A stretch of 64,000 nt of DNA from an uncultured bacterium (GTDB taxonomy: Bacteria; Bacillota_I; Bacilli_A; RFN20; CAG-826). Below, one piece after another: positions 28,126 to 36,926 of the stretch. Numbering within the stretch: position 1 is the stretch's first letter; every line of letters begins with the position of its first letter. Below the pieces are notes generated by a model. That model was not told the origin of the DNA, ran no database searches, and was given only the letters and a program-made list of their open reading frames with translations. A program made the translations under genes and the position numbers. The stretch is from contig CASEVI010000001.1 of NCBI GenBank assembly GCA_949291375.1, forward strand, positions 424,640 through 488,639. The letters run 5' to 3'.

Positions 28126-29733
28126 ATGGAATTATTAAACATTGATAAAATTGCCAAAAAGTTATCTATTGAAAGTAGTGATTTAATTCATTTTGGTGAT
28201 TATAAAGCTAAATTAAAAACATCTTTATATGAAAAAATTAAAAATAATGAAAATGGCAAATTAATTTTAGTAAGTGCAATAACTCCTACTAAAGCTGGCG
28301 AAGGAAAAACAACGACAACTATTTCTTTAGCCGATGCTTTAAATAAATTGAATATAAAATGTTTACCTCTTTTAAGAGAGCCTTCAATGGGTCCAACATT
28401 TGGTTTAAAAGGAGGAGCAACTGGAGGAGGAAAAGCAACAATCGAGCCTTCAATAGATATTAATTTACATTTTACAGGTGATATGCATGCTTTGACTTCA
28501 TCAATAAATTTAATTAGTGCAATAATCGATAATTCAATTTATCAAGGAAATCCTTTAAATATCGATGAAAATCGTATTTTATGGAAAAGAGCACTTGATT
28601 GCAATGACCGAGAATTAAGAGAAGTGGAAATAGGTTTAGGCTCAAAAGTAAATGGAATTAAAAGAAAAGAAAATTTTGTTATAACTGTTGCTAGTGAATT
28701 AATGGCAATTTTATGTATTGCTAAAGATGATAATGATTTTATTGAAAGAGTAAATAATATTTTAATTGCTTATTCAAAAGATAATAAACCAATTTATTTA
28801 AAAGAACTAAATATTGAAAATGCAATTTATCTCTTAATGAAGGAAGCACTTTTACCAAATTTAGTTCAAACTGGAGAAAATAACCCTTGTTTGGTTCATG
28901 GAGGTCCATTTGCAAATATTGCACATGGTTGTGCTTCTTTAATTGGGAGTAAATATGCTTTAAAACTTGCTCCAATAGTTTTAGAAGAGGCTGGATTTGC
29001 TGCTGATTTAGGTGCAGAAAAATTTTTAGATATAAAATGCAGAGAAGGAAATTTAAAACCTTCAGCTGTAGTTTTAGTTGCAACAATTAGAGCTTTAAAA
29101 ACGCATGGTGGTCAGGAATTTGATGATTTAAGTAACAAAAATTTAAAAGCTTTAGAAAGAGGAAGCGAAAATTTACTCAAACACTATACAAATTTAAGAA
29201 AATTTAATCTCCCTGTAATAGTTGCTTTAAATCATTTTGAAAGTGATGATAAAGAAGAAATCAAACTTTTGGAAAATATTTTAACTAAAAATAATATAAA
29301 ATTTGCTTTTTTAGATGGATATATAAAGGGAAGTGAAGGTTCAATAGATTTAGCAAACAAAGTTTTAGAGGCTCTAGATACAAATAATAAGGAATTAAAT
29401 TATGTTTATGATTTAAATGACTCAATAAAAACTAAAATTGAAAAGATTGCAAAAAATATTTATGGCGCAAAAGATGTTGAATATAGTGATTTAGCGCTTG
29501 AACATTTAAAGGTTTTGGAAGAAGAAAATCGAGGAAATTATTATGTTTGTATGGCAAAAACCCCTCAATCTTTATCAGATGATCCAAAATTAATCAATGT
29601 TCCAAAAGATTTTACACTCCATATAAAAGATATGTATGTTTCAAATGGGGCTAAATTTATAGTGGTACTTTGTGGTAATATATTAACAATGCCAGGTTTA
29701 CCAAAGAATCCTCGAGCAGTCGATTTCAAATAA
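28126..29733 (+). CDS. fhs: Formate-tetrahydrofolate ligase
   Basis: 535 residues, slightly shorter than the usual 555. It makes 10-formyl-THF from formate and THF with ATP. Motifs: the P-loop TPTKAGEGKTTTT (about 53-65), REPSMGPTFGLKGGATGGG, HFTGDMHALTS, HGGPFANIAHGC and the closing MPGLPKNPRA. Strong SD (GAAAGGAGAAAAT). It supplies one-carbon units for purines and formyl-methionine. The response regulator starts 12 bases after its stop. Confidence 0.96.
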   Translation: MELLNIDKIAKKLSIESSDLIHFGDYKAKLKTSLYEKIKNNENGKLILVSAITPTKAGEGKTTTTISLADALNKLNIKCLPLLREPSMGPTFGLKGGATGGGKATIEPSIDINLHFTGDMHALTSSINLISAIIDNSIYQGNPLNIDENRILWKRALDCNDRELREVEIGLGSKVNGIKRKENFVITVASELMAILCIAKDDNDFIERVNNILIAYSKDNKPIYLKELNIENAIYLLMKEALLPNLVQTGENNPCLVHGGPFANIAHGCASLIGSKYALKLAPIVLEEAGFAADLGAEKFLDIKCREGNLKPSAVVLVATIRALKTHGGQEFDDLSNKNLKALERGSENLLKHYTNLRKFNLPVIVALNHFESDDKEEIKLLENILTKNNIKFAFLDGYIKGSEGSIDLANKVLEALDTNNKELNYVYDLNDSIKTKIEKIAKNIYGAKDVEYSDLALEHLKVLEEENRGNYYVCMAKTPQSLSDDPKLINVPKDFTLHIKDMYVSNGAKFIVVLCGNILTMPGLPKNPRAVDFK

Positions 29734-29745
29734 TATTAAAAATAT

Positions 29746-30438
29746 ATGGAAAAATTATTTAATAAAACTATTTTAATAATCGATGAAGATAAAGCAAATC
29801 AAGTTTATTTAAAAAATGGCTTGAGCGAAAGAGGGTTTAAAGTTTACGCTACTGATAGCGCTCAAGAAGGAATTGATTTTGTTATTAAAAATTTAGTTGA
29901 TTTAATAATTTTAGATTTAAATTTACCTGATAAAGACGGAATGAGTGTTATTGAGTTTTTAAGAAGTTTTACAAACATCATTTCAATTATTGTTTTAACT
30001 AAACGTAATAATATCGATGATAAAGTTTTAGCACTTGATGCTGGAGCTAATGATTACATGGTTAAACCATATAATTTTCTTGAACTTTTAGCACGTGTTA
30101 AAAAAGAATTTAGATATAAGAAAGATTTAGATGAACATATTTTAACTAATGGACCATTAAGTATCGATTATGGTTCGAAAATGGTTTTTGTTAATGGAAA
30201 AGAAGTTCATTTAACTAATTTTGAATATAAAATTTTACTTATTTTAGCTACTAATATCGGAAAAACTGTTTCTTATGAATCATTAATTAATGCTGTTTGG
30301 GGAAAAGATGGTCAAGATCAAAATGGTTTAAGAGTTTTTATGGCTGGAATTAGAAAAAAGATTGAAAAAGATAAATCTTTGCGAAAAATGATTCGTACTT
30401 GCGTAGGAATCGGCTATCGCATGGATATTATTGAATAA
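29746..30438 (+). CDS. OmpR/KdpE-family response regulator, orphan
   Basis: 230 residues. The receiver domain (7-120) has the acidic pocket IIDED, phosphoacceptor D57 in LIILDLNLPDKDG, and MVKPYN lysine. The C-terminal winged-helix (about 130-228) has the YKILLILATNIGKTVSYESL and AGIRKKI ... VGIGYRM pattern. No histidine kinase is encoded nearby, so its partner is elsewhere or it is kinase-independent. It sits 12 bases behind fhs without a clear own Shine-Dalgarno. Confidence 0.88.
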   Translation: MEKLFNKTILIIDEDKANQVYLKNGLSERGFKVYATDSAQEGIDFVIKNLVDLIILDLNLPDKDGMSVIEFLRSFTNIISIIVLTKRNNIDDKVLALDAGANDYMVKPYNFLELLARVKKEFRYKKDLDEHILTNGPLSIDYGSKMVFVNGKEVHLTNFEYKILLILATNIGKTVSYESLINAVWGKDGQDQNGLRVFMAGIRKKIEKDKSLRKMIRTCVGIGYRMDIIE

Positions 30439-30466
30439 AAACTATTTTATTATGAAAGGAAAGACT

Positions 30467-30718
30467 ATGATTGAATTTCGTTATGATACACAACTTTTAA
30501 TCGAAGGAAAAAATTTAAGTGAAGAAAAAATTGAAGAATATTTCACTAAAAATTTTAAAGGTGATTGTCTTTTAGCAGTTGGTGATGAAGAATTAATTAA
30601 AATTCATTTTCATACCAATGAGCCTTGGAAAGTTTTGGAATATTGTGCTTCTTTAGGTGAAATTTATGATATTGTCATCGAAGATATGGATAGACAAGCT
30701 CGAGGATTAAAAGGTTAA
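30467..30718 (+). CDS. Stand-alone FakA-middle/DAK-phosphatase-like domain protein
   Basis: 83 residues from ATG 30467 (GAAAGGA six bases upstream; an in-frame TTG at 30431 overlapping the regulator gene lacks support). The sequence FRYDTQLLIEGKNLSEEKI, GDCLLAVGDEELIKIHFHTNEPWKVLEY and IVIEDMDRQ matches the domain located between the kinase and C-terminal domains of the fatty acid kinase FakA. The HFHT metal-binding histidines are kept but the usual cysteine (YCTE) is D in YDTQ. There is no kinase domain here. Role unknown. Confidence 0.65.
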   Translation: MIEFRYDTQLLIEGKNLSEEKIEEYFTKNFKGDCLLAVGDEELIKIHFHTNEPWKVLEYCASLGEIYDIVIEDMDRQARGLKG

Positions 30719-30733
30719 TTTTATATTTTAATA

Positions 30734-31828
30734 ATGAATTATTATTCAGTTTATCATTCTCCTATTGGCGATTTATATTTATTTAGTGATTCGATTAATT
30801 TAACAGGTTTATATTTAAAAGATTCTAAATATTTTAAAAAAATAAATATTGGTAATTTTCTTAAAAAAGAAGAATTACCAATATTTAATCTTGCAAAAAG
30901 ATATTTAGAATCTTATTTTAATAAAGAAAAACCTATATTGACTGATGATATATTAAAAAGATTAAAGTTTAATGACGATGAATTTAATGATTTTGATAAA
31001 AAAGTATATGAAGAAACTTTAAAAATTAAATATGGAAGAACGGCTTCTTATAGTGATATTGCTAAAAAAATAGATATAAATAATGAAAATAAATTTACTT
31101 CATTAAAGGTAGGAACTTCCTTAGCTAAAAATCCTTTTTTAATTATTATTCCATGTCATCGAGTGATTGCTAAAAATAATGATTTAAAAGGTTATATAGG
31201 AAAAATAGAAAATAAAATTAAACTATTAACATTAGAAGATACACCTTTAAACGATAAATTTATTTCTTTTAAAGAAGAAAAAAATATCAAAAGAAGATGT
31301 AAATGGGTAAAAGAAAATAATTATTTATATTTACATTATCATGATTTTGAATGGGGTAGAAAAAGTAAAGATGAACATTATTTATTTATAATGTTCATCT
31401 TAGAAACTTTTCAAGCTGGATTAAGCTTTGAAATAATTTTAAATAAAAGAGAAGCTTTTAAAAAAGCTTATGATAATTTTGATATTGAAAAGATTATTAA
31501 ATATGATGAAAAAAAGATTAATGAATTATTAAAGAATAAAAATTTAATAAGAAATAAATTAAAAGTAAAAGCAAGTATTTCAAATTCATTAATCTATAAA
31601 GAAATAGTTGATGAATATTCTTCCTTTTATGCCTATTTAAATTCATTTTTTAAAGATAAAATAATTTATGAAAATGATAAAACAACAAATGAATATAGTG
31701 ATAAAATAAGTAAAGATTTAATAAAAAGAGGAATGAAATTTGTTGGATCAACAACTATTTATTCATACCTTCAAGCTGTAGGATTTATTTCATCTCATTC
31801 TAAAGATTGTTTTTTATATAATATTTAG
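30734..31828 (+). CDS. Fusion of O6-methylguanine-DNA methyltransferase (Ogt) and 3-methyladenine-DNA glycosylase I (Tag)
   Basis: 364 residues. Residues 1-180 are Ogt-like: RTASYSDIAKKI DNA-binding wing and the alkyl-acceptor motif IIPCHRVIAKN with C141. Residues 187-364 are Tag-like: RRCKWV (zinc ligand C189), LHYHDFEWGRKSKDEHYLFIMFILETFQAGLSFEIIL with the conserved glutamate and tryptophan pocket, GMKFVGSTTIYSYLQAVG, and the closing HSKDCF zinc ligands. One polypeptide would thus repair both O6-alkylguanine (suicidal transfer) and 3-methyladenine (base excision). No SD is visible; the gene starts 15 bases after the previous stop. Confidence 0.9.
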   Translation: MNYYSVYHSPIGDLYLFSDSINLTGLYLKDSKYFKKINIGNFLKKEELPIFNLAKRYLESYFNKEKPILTDDILKRLKFNDDEFNDFDKKVYEETLKIKYGRTASYSDIAKKIDINNENKFTSLKVGTSLAKNPFLIIIPCHRVIAKNNDLKGYIGKIENKIKLLTLEDTPLNDKFISFKEEKNIKRRCKWVKENNYLYLHYHDFEWGRKSKDEHYLFIMFILETFQAGLSFEIILNKREAFKKAYDNFDIEKIIKYDEKKINELLKNKNLIRNKLKVKASISNSLIYKEIVDEYSSFYAYLNSFFKDKIIYENDKTTNEYSDKISKDLIKRGMKFVGSTTIYSYLQAVGFISSHSKDCFLYNI

Positions 31829-31847
31829 TTTTAAAATAAAATAAAAA

Positions 31848-31870
31848 CCCTTTATTTAACAAATAAAGGG
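31848..31870 (-). terminator. Terminator of tRNA-Gly
   Basis: CCCTTTATTT / AAATAAAGGG hairpin. Read on the minus strand it is followed by TTTTTATTTTA, so it terminates the minus-strand tRNA-Gly rather than the Ogt-Tag gene. Confidence 0.75.
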
Positions 31871-31888
31871 GAATAATTTCATTAAAAA

Positions 31889-31962
31889 TGGAGCAGGTGA
31901 CGGGAATCGAACCCGCGTAATCAGCTTGGAAGGCTGATGCTCTACCATTAAACTACACCTGC
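31889..31962 (-). tRNA. tRNA-Gly (TCC)
   Basis: Minus strand: acceptor GCAGGTG with CACCTGC, anticodon loop CTTCCAA giving TCC, T-arm GGGTTCGATTCCC, discriminator T and encoded CCA. 74 nt. Confidence 0.97.
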
Positions 31963-32013
31963 GTGCCTAAATAATATAGCAAAGAAGTAATTTTAAATCA
32001 ATACTTAAATTAA

Positions 32014-32045
32014 TAAATCTAGACTCTTTAAAGAGTCTAGATTTA
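32014..32045 (-). terminator. Terminator after trxA
   Basis: Perfect 32-nt palindrome, each arm TAAATCTAGACTCTTT or its complement, located between the end of trxA and the start of tRNA-Gly. Tail is AT-rich rather than a clean T-run. Confidence 0.6.
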
Positions 32046-32074
32046 TATATTTATTTTTTCTTTTTCTATTTTAT

Positions 32075-32383
32075 TTATGCATTTTTAACTAATGATAATA
32101 ATGCATCTTTATCCATATATCCACTAACAGTTTTTTTATTCTCTCCATTTTTAAATACTACTAATGTAGGAACAACTGTAATATGGAAATCTCCAGCAAT
32201 TTCTCCAAATTTATCAACGTCTACTTTAATTACTGTAATATCACTATTTTCACTTGCTAAATCTTCAAGTTCTGGAGTAAGCATTTTACATGGTCCACAC
32301 CGAGTAGCAAAAAAATCAACTAATACTTCACCTTTTGAGATTAAATCTTTAAATTCGTTAGCATTTTCTAAATGAATTAACAT
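32075..32383 (-). CDS. trxA: Thioredoxin with RCGPC active site
   Basis: 102 residues from the ATG at 32383; an ATG 21 bases upstream lies on top of the AAGGAGG ribosome site and is not the start. Thioredoxin fold with VLVDFFATRCGPCKMLTPEL; the redox motif is C29-G-P-C32. The nearly invariant tryptophan before the first cysteine is arginine (R28). The cis-proline (VVPTLVVFKNG) and FHITVVPT strand are normal. It reduces protein disulfides, but the W-to-R change could alter redox potential or partners. No thioredoxin reductase is in the window. Confidence 0.9.
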   Translation of the reverse strand: MLIHLENANEFKDLISKGEVLVDFFATRCGPCKMLTPELEDLASENSDITVIKVDVDKFGEIAGDFHITVVPTLVVFKNGENKKTVSGYMDKDALLSLVKNA

Positions 32384-32418
32384 ATATTTTATTTCCTCCT
32401 TCATATATAACTTAATTC

Positions 32419-33267
32419 TTAAAAAATAAATGTAAATACTAAAAAAATAATTACGATATGTAAAGGATAATATAAATAGAAAAAATATTGAACTAATTTG
32501 CTCTTATATCCTTTATTATAATTATAAAAAAGAATAAAAATTGAAGCTAAAACTATATAAGTTGAATAAATGTTATTAGTTCCTAAAGAAAAAGAAGTAT
32601 AAGTTAATAAATAAGAAATTATAGAAAAGAATGCTAAAATGATAGAAAATATTGCATTTTTACTAAATTTATAAGCACTAGTTTCTTTATAGTTAGAATC
32701 AATCTTATTAATTTTTTTATCATATAAATAATAAAAAATAATAGTTAATAAAAATAATAACAGTCCAAATAAAGAATATTGAGGAAATAATCCACCTAAT
32801 ATTTTATAAATAATTAAAGGTAAACTAATAACATTAATCTTTATTAAATATGTAATTATAAAATAAATAAAAATTAACCCTATAAAAAAATAGGAATAAT
32901 TTTTATTTATTTTTAATAAGTAATAAATAAGTATAAATAAACTTAAATCAATAAAAATATTACCAAATTGATAAATATTAAAAGAAGATAAAGAAGGAAT
33001 AAATGAAAAAACTAATATTGAAATAAATATCAAAAATGTTATAAGAAGCATTCTAAATAAATATTTTTTTATTGATTTAGTTTTATTTAAACCTTCAATA
33101 AGTAAAAAGATAAAAAGTGGAAAAGCTAAACTACCAAGCGATAAAAATAATGTAGCAACTATTTCATTAACATTAACTAGAAACATCCCAACATGAGACA
33201 AACTCATTAAAATAATCGCAATTATTTTTAAAGTTAAATTATTAATAATTAAAATTTTTTCTTTCAT
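32419..33267 (-). CDS. TraX-family membrane protein
   Basis: 282 residues with about eight hydrophobic helices. The opening LTLKIIAIILMSLSHVGMFL and the end FFYLYYPLHIVIIFLVF match the TraX/acyltransferase-like family (originally the F-pilin acetylase). In chromosomal Bacillota such proteins are taken to acylate extracellular or membrane targets, but the substrate here is unknown. Its start is 9 bases after the CPBP protease gene, with which it forms an operon. Confidence 0.7.
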   Translation of the reverse strand: MKEKILIINNLTLKIIAIILMSLSHVGMFLVNVNEIVATLFLSLGSLAFPLFIFLLIEGLNKTKSIKKYLFRMLLITFLIFISILVFSFIPSLSSFNIYQFGNIFIDLSLFILIYYLLKINKNYSYFFIGLIFIYFIITYLIKINVISLPLIIYKILGGLFPQYSLFGLLLFLLTIIFYYLYDKKINKIDSNYKETSAYKFSKNAIFSIILAFFSIISYLLTYTSFSLGTNNIYSTYIVLASIFILFYNYNKGYKSKLVQYFFYLYYPLHIVIIFLVFTFIF

Positions 33268-33276
33268 TTTCTTTTT

Positions 33277-34182
33277 TTAAAATAAATAAGAACTTAATAA
33301 AGTTAAAATTAAAGAAAGCATATTATTAAAAATATGGGCAATAGAAGAAACACCAAACCCTTCTTTATGATAAAAATAACATAACAATAATCCCGAAACT
33401 AAATAGGTAGGTAAGTTAGAAAATTCAATTATTAAAGAAGATAAATTGTCGCTAAAAAGAGCGGTAAAATCAAAATGAATTAATCCAAAAATTAAAATAG
33501 TAATAATATAAGCCCAAACAAATTTTAATTTTCTAGAGATTGAAGAAAACAATCCAACTCGATAAGTAATTTCTTCACAAATTGGACCTAAAATACCAAA
33601 AACAATAATTGATAAAATTGGAAAAGAAACGGTAATTGAATTAATTCCGCTTTCATTATTATTAACGGAAGTATTTGAAGTTAAAAAAGACATAATTGTT
33701 GAAACAAAAGAAGAAACAATTACTAAAATTAATCCATATGCAATCCCATATAAATAAGTTCTTTTCTTTTTAAACGGTCTTAAAAAGTTAAAAATATCAT
33801 TACTATTAATAATTAAAACCATTGCTCCTAAAGTAACAAAATAAGTAGCAAAATTTAAAAAAGCTAATCCTTTTGTTGAAAAAGAAGCTAAATATTGGTT
33901 AAAAGTAAGTAAAATAATCGATAAAAATAAGGAAATGATTTGTAAACCTAAAAACCCTACAAAAAATAAAACTAAATTCTTGTTTCTATTTAAATAGATA
34001 TCTTGTCTAGAAAAAGCAAAAACATTTGCTTTTTTATAGTTTTCTTGAGTTTCTTCTTTTTTTTCTTCTTTTTCATTGTTATTAACGATAATTTCTTCTT
34101 GTTTATATCCACAATATGGACAAGTAGGAAGATCACTATCAATTAATAATCCACATTTTTGACATTTTCTTTTTTCGTTCAT
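33277..34182 (-). CDS. Zinc-ribbon CPBP-family intramembrane protease
   Basis: 301 residues. Residues 6-25 form a zinc ribbon (CQKCGLLIDSDLPTCPYCG). After a charged linker come about eight helices with the CPBP (Abi/Rce1-like) motifs GPICEEITYRVG (E203/E204, R208), FGLIHFDF and HIFNNML, which build the glutamate protease site in the membrane. Family members process prenylated proteins or bacteriocin-related peptides; this substrate is unknown. It is divergent from yigZ, with 31 bases between starts. Confidence 0.82.
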   Translation of the reverse strand: MNEKRKCQKCGLLIDSDLPTCPYCGYKQEEIIVNNNEKEEKKEETQENYKKANVFAFSRQDIYLNRNKNLVLFFVGFLGLQIISLFLSIILLTFNQYLASFSTKGLAFLNFATYFVTLGAMVLIINSNDIFNFLRPFKKKRTYLYGIAYGLILVIVSSFVSTIMSFLTSNTSVNNNESGINSITVSFPILSIIVFGILGPICEEITYRVGLFSSISRKLKFVWAYIITILIFGLIHFDFTALFSDNLSSLIIEFSNLPTYLVSGLLLCYFYHKEGFGVSSIAHIFNNMLSLILTLLSSYLF

Positions 34183-34213
34183 GCTATAAATTATAATATA
34201 ATTTATTTAATTT

Positions 34214-34819
34214 ATGAATTACACGATTTTAGAATTAGCAACAAGTGAAATAGAAGTTGAAAAATCTCGTTTTTTTGGATATCTTTTTCCAGTTTCTTCT
34301 ATAGATGAATTTAATAAAATATTAACTAATATTAAAAAAGATAATATAAAAGCTCGCCATTTTTGTTATGCCTATATTATTAATAATGAAAAAAGAGGAA
34401 ATGATGATGGTGAACCAAAAGGAAGCGCTGGATTACCATTATTAAATTCATTAATCAAAAATGAATTAAGTAATGTAGCAATTGTTGTTGTCCGTTATTT
34501 TGGAGGGACTCTTTTAGGAAGTGGAAGACTTTTAAGAACATATGTTCGTTCATTTGAAGAAACTTTTTTAAAAGCTAAAAAAGTAGAACTTATCAATATG
34601 AAAAAATATCAAGTTTCTTTAAGTTATGATTTATATGATATTTTCAAAAACTATTTAAAAATAAGTAATTTTGATATCTTAAATACAACTTTTAATGATA
34701 CAATTATTATTAGTTTTATTGCGCCTGTTTCTTTTAAAAAAGAAACAATGCTCGATAAATTTTTATTTAAAATACAGATTTTAAATGAAGAAGTTTATTG
34801 TTATAGAAAGGAAGTTTAA
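34214..34819 (+). CDS. yigZ: YigZ/IMPACT-family protein
   Basis: 201 residues. The family core is clear: EIEVEKSRFFGYLFPVSS, KARHFCYAYI, NDDGEPKGSAGLPLL and VVVRYFGGTLLGSGRLLRTY, followed by the small C-terminal ferredoxin-like domain. The family is linked to ribosome or translation regulation (IMPACT/YIH1) but bacterial function is not settled. TATAAT boxes at 34192-34202 give a very short leader and there is no strong SD. mrp follows 6 bases after the stop. Confidence 0.9.
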   Translation: MNYTILELATSEIEVEKSRFFGYLFPVSSIDEFNKILTNIKKDNIKARHFCYAYIINNEKRGNDDGEPKGSAGLPLLNSLIKNELSNVAIVVVRYFGGTLLGSGRLLRTYVRSFEETFLKAKKVELINMKKYQVSLSYDLYDIFKNYLKISNFDILNTTFNDTIIISFIAPVSFKKETMLDKFLFKIQILNEEVYCYRKEV

Positions 34820-34825
34820 ATAATT

Positions 34826-35650
34826 ATGCCAGAATGCGATCATAACTGTGAAAATTGTAGTGAAAACTGCGAATCTAGAATTCAAAAATTAGAGACTAAT
34901 TCTTTAAACAAAATTAAACATATTATTGGAGTGATTTCTGGAAAAGGTGGTGTAGGAAAATCATTTGTTACTTCTTTAATTGCTTCTGAACTTAATAAAA
35001 AAGGTTATAAAGTTGGTATTTTAGATGGTGACATTACAGGCCCATCAATTCCTAAAGCTTTTAATGTTCATGGACAACTTGAAGGTGATGGTCACTCTTT
35101 AATTTTCCCTTATGTTACTAAATCTAATATTAAAATGGTTTCTTCTAACCTTCTTTTAACTAATGAAAGTGATCCAATTATTTGGAGAGGAACATTAATT
35201 TCATCTCTTTTATCACAATTTTATGTTGATGTTTTATGGGGAGAATTAGACTATTTATTAATCGATATGCCTCCAGGAACCGGAGATGTTACTTTAACCG
35301 CTTTCCAATCTATCCCTTTAGATGGAATAATCGTTGTTACAACTCCTCAAGATTTAGTTTCTTTAATCGTTGAAAAAGCGATAAATATGGCTAAAATGAT
35401 GAATATTAATATTATTGGATTAGTAGAAAATATGTCTTATATTAAATGTCCTCATTGTAATGAAATTATTAATATTTTCGGTTCAAGTAATGTTAATGAA
35501 GTTTCTAAAAAAGAAAATGTTAAACTTTTAAGCAAGCTCCCACTTGTTAGTGAAAATGCTAAAAATGTTGATAAAGGAAGTGTTGAAGATATTCATATTG
35601 AAGAAATCGAACCAGTAATAAATGAAATATTAACAACATTTGGTAAATAA
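34826..35650 (+). CDS. mrp: Mrp/NBP35-type Fe-S cluster carrier ATPase
   Basis: 274 residues. The deviant Walker A GKGGVGKS is at 39-46, DGDITGPSIPKAF and LLIDMPPGTGD follow, and ENMSYIKCPHC supplies the conserved CxxC for cluster binding near residue 210. A cysteine-rich N-terminus (CDHNCENCSENC) resembles the NBP35 ferredoxin-like extension rather than the MIP18 domain of E. coli Mrp. It carries Fe-S clusters to apoproteins. It is second in a yigZ-mrp-pepP-zinc ribbon-HAD-cls run with gaps of 0-6 bases. Confidence 0.92.
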   Translation: MPECDHNCENCSENCESRIQKLETNSLNKIKHIIGVISGKGGVGKSFVTSLIASELNKKGYKVGILDGDITGPSIPKAFNVHGQLEGDGHSLIFPYVTKSNIKMVSSNLLLTNESDPIIWRGTLISSLLSQFYVDVLWGELDYLLIDMPPGTGDVTLTAFQSIPLDGIIVVTTPQDLVSLIVEKAINMAKMMNINIIGLVENMSYIKCPHCNEIINIFGSSNVNEVSKKENVKLLSKLPLVSENAKNVDKGSVEDIHIEEIEPVINEILTTFGK

Positions 35651-35652
35651 TT

Positions 35653-36924
35653 ATGATAAAAAGAGAAGAATTTATTGAAAGAAGAAGTAAACTCATCGAT
35701 AAAATGGATGATGATTCAATCGCTATTATTTTTGCAGGTGTTCCAAAAATAAGTAGTGCAGATGAAGATTTTCCTTTTGTCGTAAATCGTAATTTTTTAT
35801 ATTTAACAAATATATATCAAGATGGATCAATTTTATTAATTAATAAAACTGGTGGATTAATTAGTGATACTCTTTATATTCATGAATATAATGAAATATA
35901 TGAAAAATGGATTGGTAAAAGATTAACTATTGATGAAGCTAAAAACATAAGTGCAGTTAATAATATATTATACTTAAATCAGTTTGAATCTGATTTAAGT
36001 ATAATATTAAAAAATAGTTCAATTAAAAAAATCTATTTAGATTTAGATGAAGAAATTAAAATAAAAGAACATTTAACAACTTTAGAATTAAAAGATAAAT
36101 TACTTAATAAATACCCTTCTATAAAGATTACAAATATTTATAACGATATTATTTCTTTAAGAATGGTTAAAAGCGAAGCTGAAATTGAAGAATTTAAAAA
36201 AGCAATTTATAAAACTGATTTAGGATTAAAAGCTATTTTAAATAAATTAAAACCAGGATTAAAAGAATATCAGCTCAAATCTCTTTTTTACTATACTATT
36301 CAAGATTTTGATAATAGTGAATTATCTTTTCCAACAATTACTTCTAGTGGAGTAAATGCTACTTGTTTACATTATGATGAAGCTAAGGATGAAATTAAAA
36401 ATGGTGATTTAGTTTTATTTGATTTAGGTGCTAGAAACAATACTTATTGTGCTGATATTTCTAGAACTTATCCAGCAAATGGAAAATTCACTCCTTTGCA
36501 AAGAACAATTTATGAAATTGTTTTAAATTGCAATAAGATGGTCATTGAAAACACTAAAGAAGGAGTAACTATTAAAGAGTTAAACGATAAAGTAATCGAA
36601 TTTTTATCAACTCATTGTTTAAAAGCTGGATTAATTAAAAATAAAGATGAAATTGATAAATATTATTTCCATTCTATTTCTCATCATATTGGTTTAGATA
36701 CTCATGATCCAGTTGCAAAAGAAAATGAAACTCAAAAAAGATGGGAAGTCCCTTTAAAAGAAGGAAATATTATTAGCGATGAGCCAGGCTTATATTTTAA
36801 AGAATTAGGAATTGGAATAAGAATTGAAGATGATTTATTAATTACAAAAGATGGGTGTGTTAATTTATCAGAAGATATTATTAAAGAAATTGATGATATC
36901 GAAAGAGCTATGGAAAGGAGATAA
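35653..36924 (+). CDS. pepP: Xaa-Pro aminopeptidase (M24B)
   Basis: 423 residues. N-terminal creatinase-like domain (FVVNRNFLYLTN near 35-55) and C-terminal pita-bread domain with the five metal ligands in LFDLGARNNTYCADISRTYP (two Asp), HSISHHIGLDTHDP (His), DEPGLYF (Glu) and IRIEDDLLI (Glu). It removes N-terminal residues before proline. It starts 2 bases after mrp and ends 2 bases before the zinc-ribbon protein; SD for the latter (GGAAAGGAG) lies in its 3' end. Confidence 0.92.
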   Translation: MIKREEFIERRSKLIDKMDDDSIAIIFAGVPKISSADEDFPFVVNRNFLYLTNIYQDGSILLINKTGGLISDTLYIHEYNEIYEKWIGKRLTIDEAKNISAVNNILYLNQFESDLSIILKNSSIKKIYLDLDEEIKIKEHLTTLELKDKLLNKYPSIKITNIYNDIISLRMVKSEAEIEEFKKAIYKTDLGLKAILNKLKPGLKEYQLKSLFYYTIQDFDNSELSFPTITSSGVNATCLHYDEAKDEIKNGDLVLFDLGARNNTYCADISRTYPANGKFTPLQRTIYEIVLNCNKMVIENTKEGVTIKELNDKVIEFLSTHCLKAGLIKNKDEIDKYYFHSISHHIGLDTHDPVAKENETQKRWEVPLKEGNIISDEPGLYFKELGIGIRIEDDLLITKDGCVNLSEDIIKEIDDIERAMERR

Positions 36925-36926
36925 AA

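Noticed and set aside
28739..29086. 115-codon minus-strand frame inside fhs
   Set aside because: Antisense to conserved fhs sequence; leucine/glutamine-rich composition is that of a shadow frame.
31848..31870. Terminator for the Ogt-Tag gene on the plus strand
   Set aside because: No T-run follows on the plus strand; the T-run is on the minus side, so it belongs to tRNA-Gly.
32384..32404. Seven-residue longer N-terminus of thioredoxin (start at 32404)
   Set aside because: That ATG overlaps the AAGGAGG ribosome site of the proper start at 32383.
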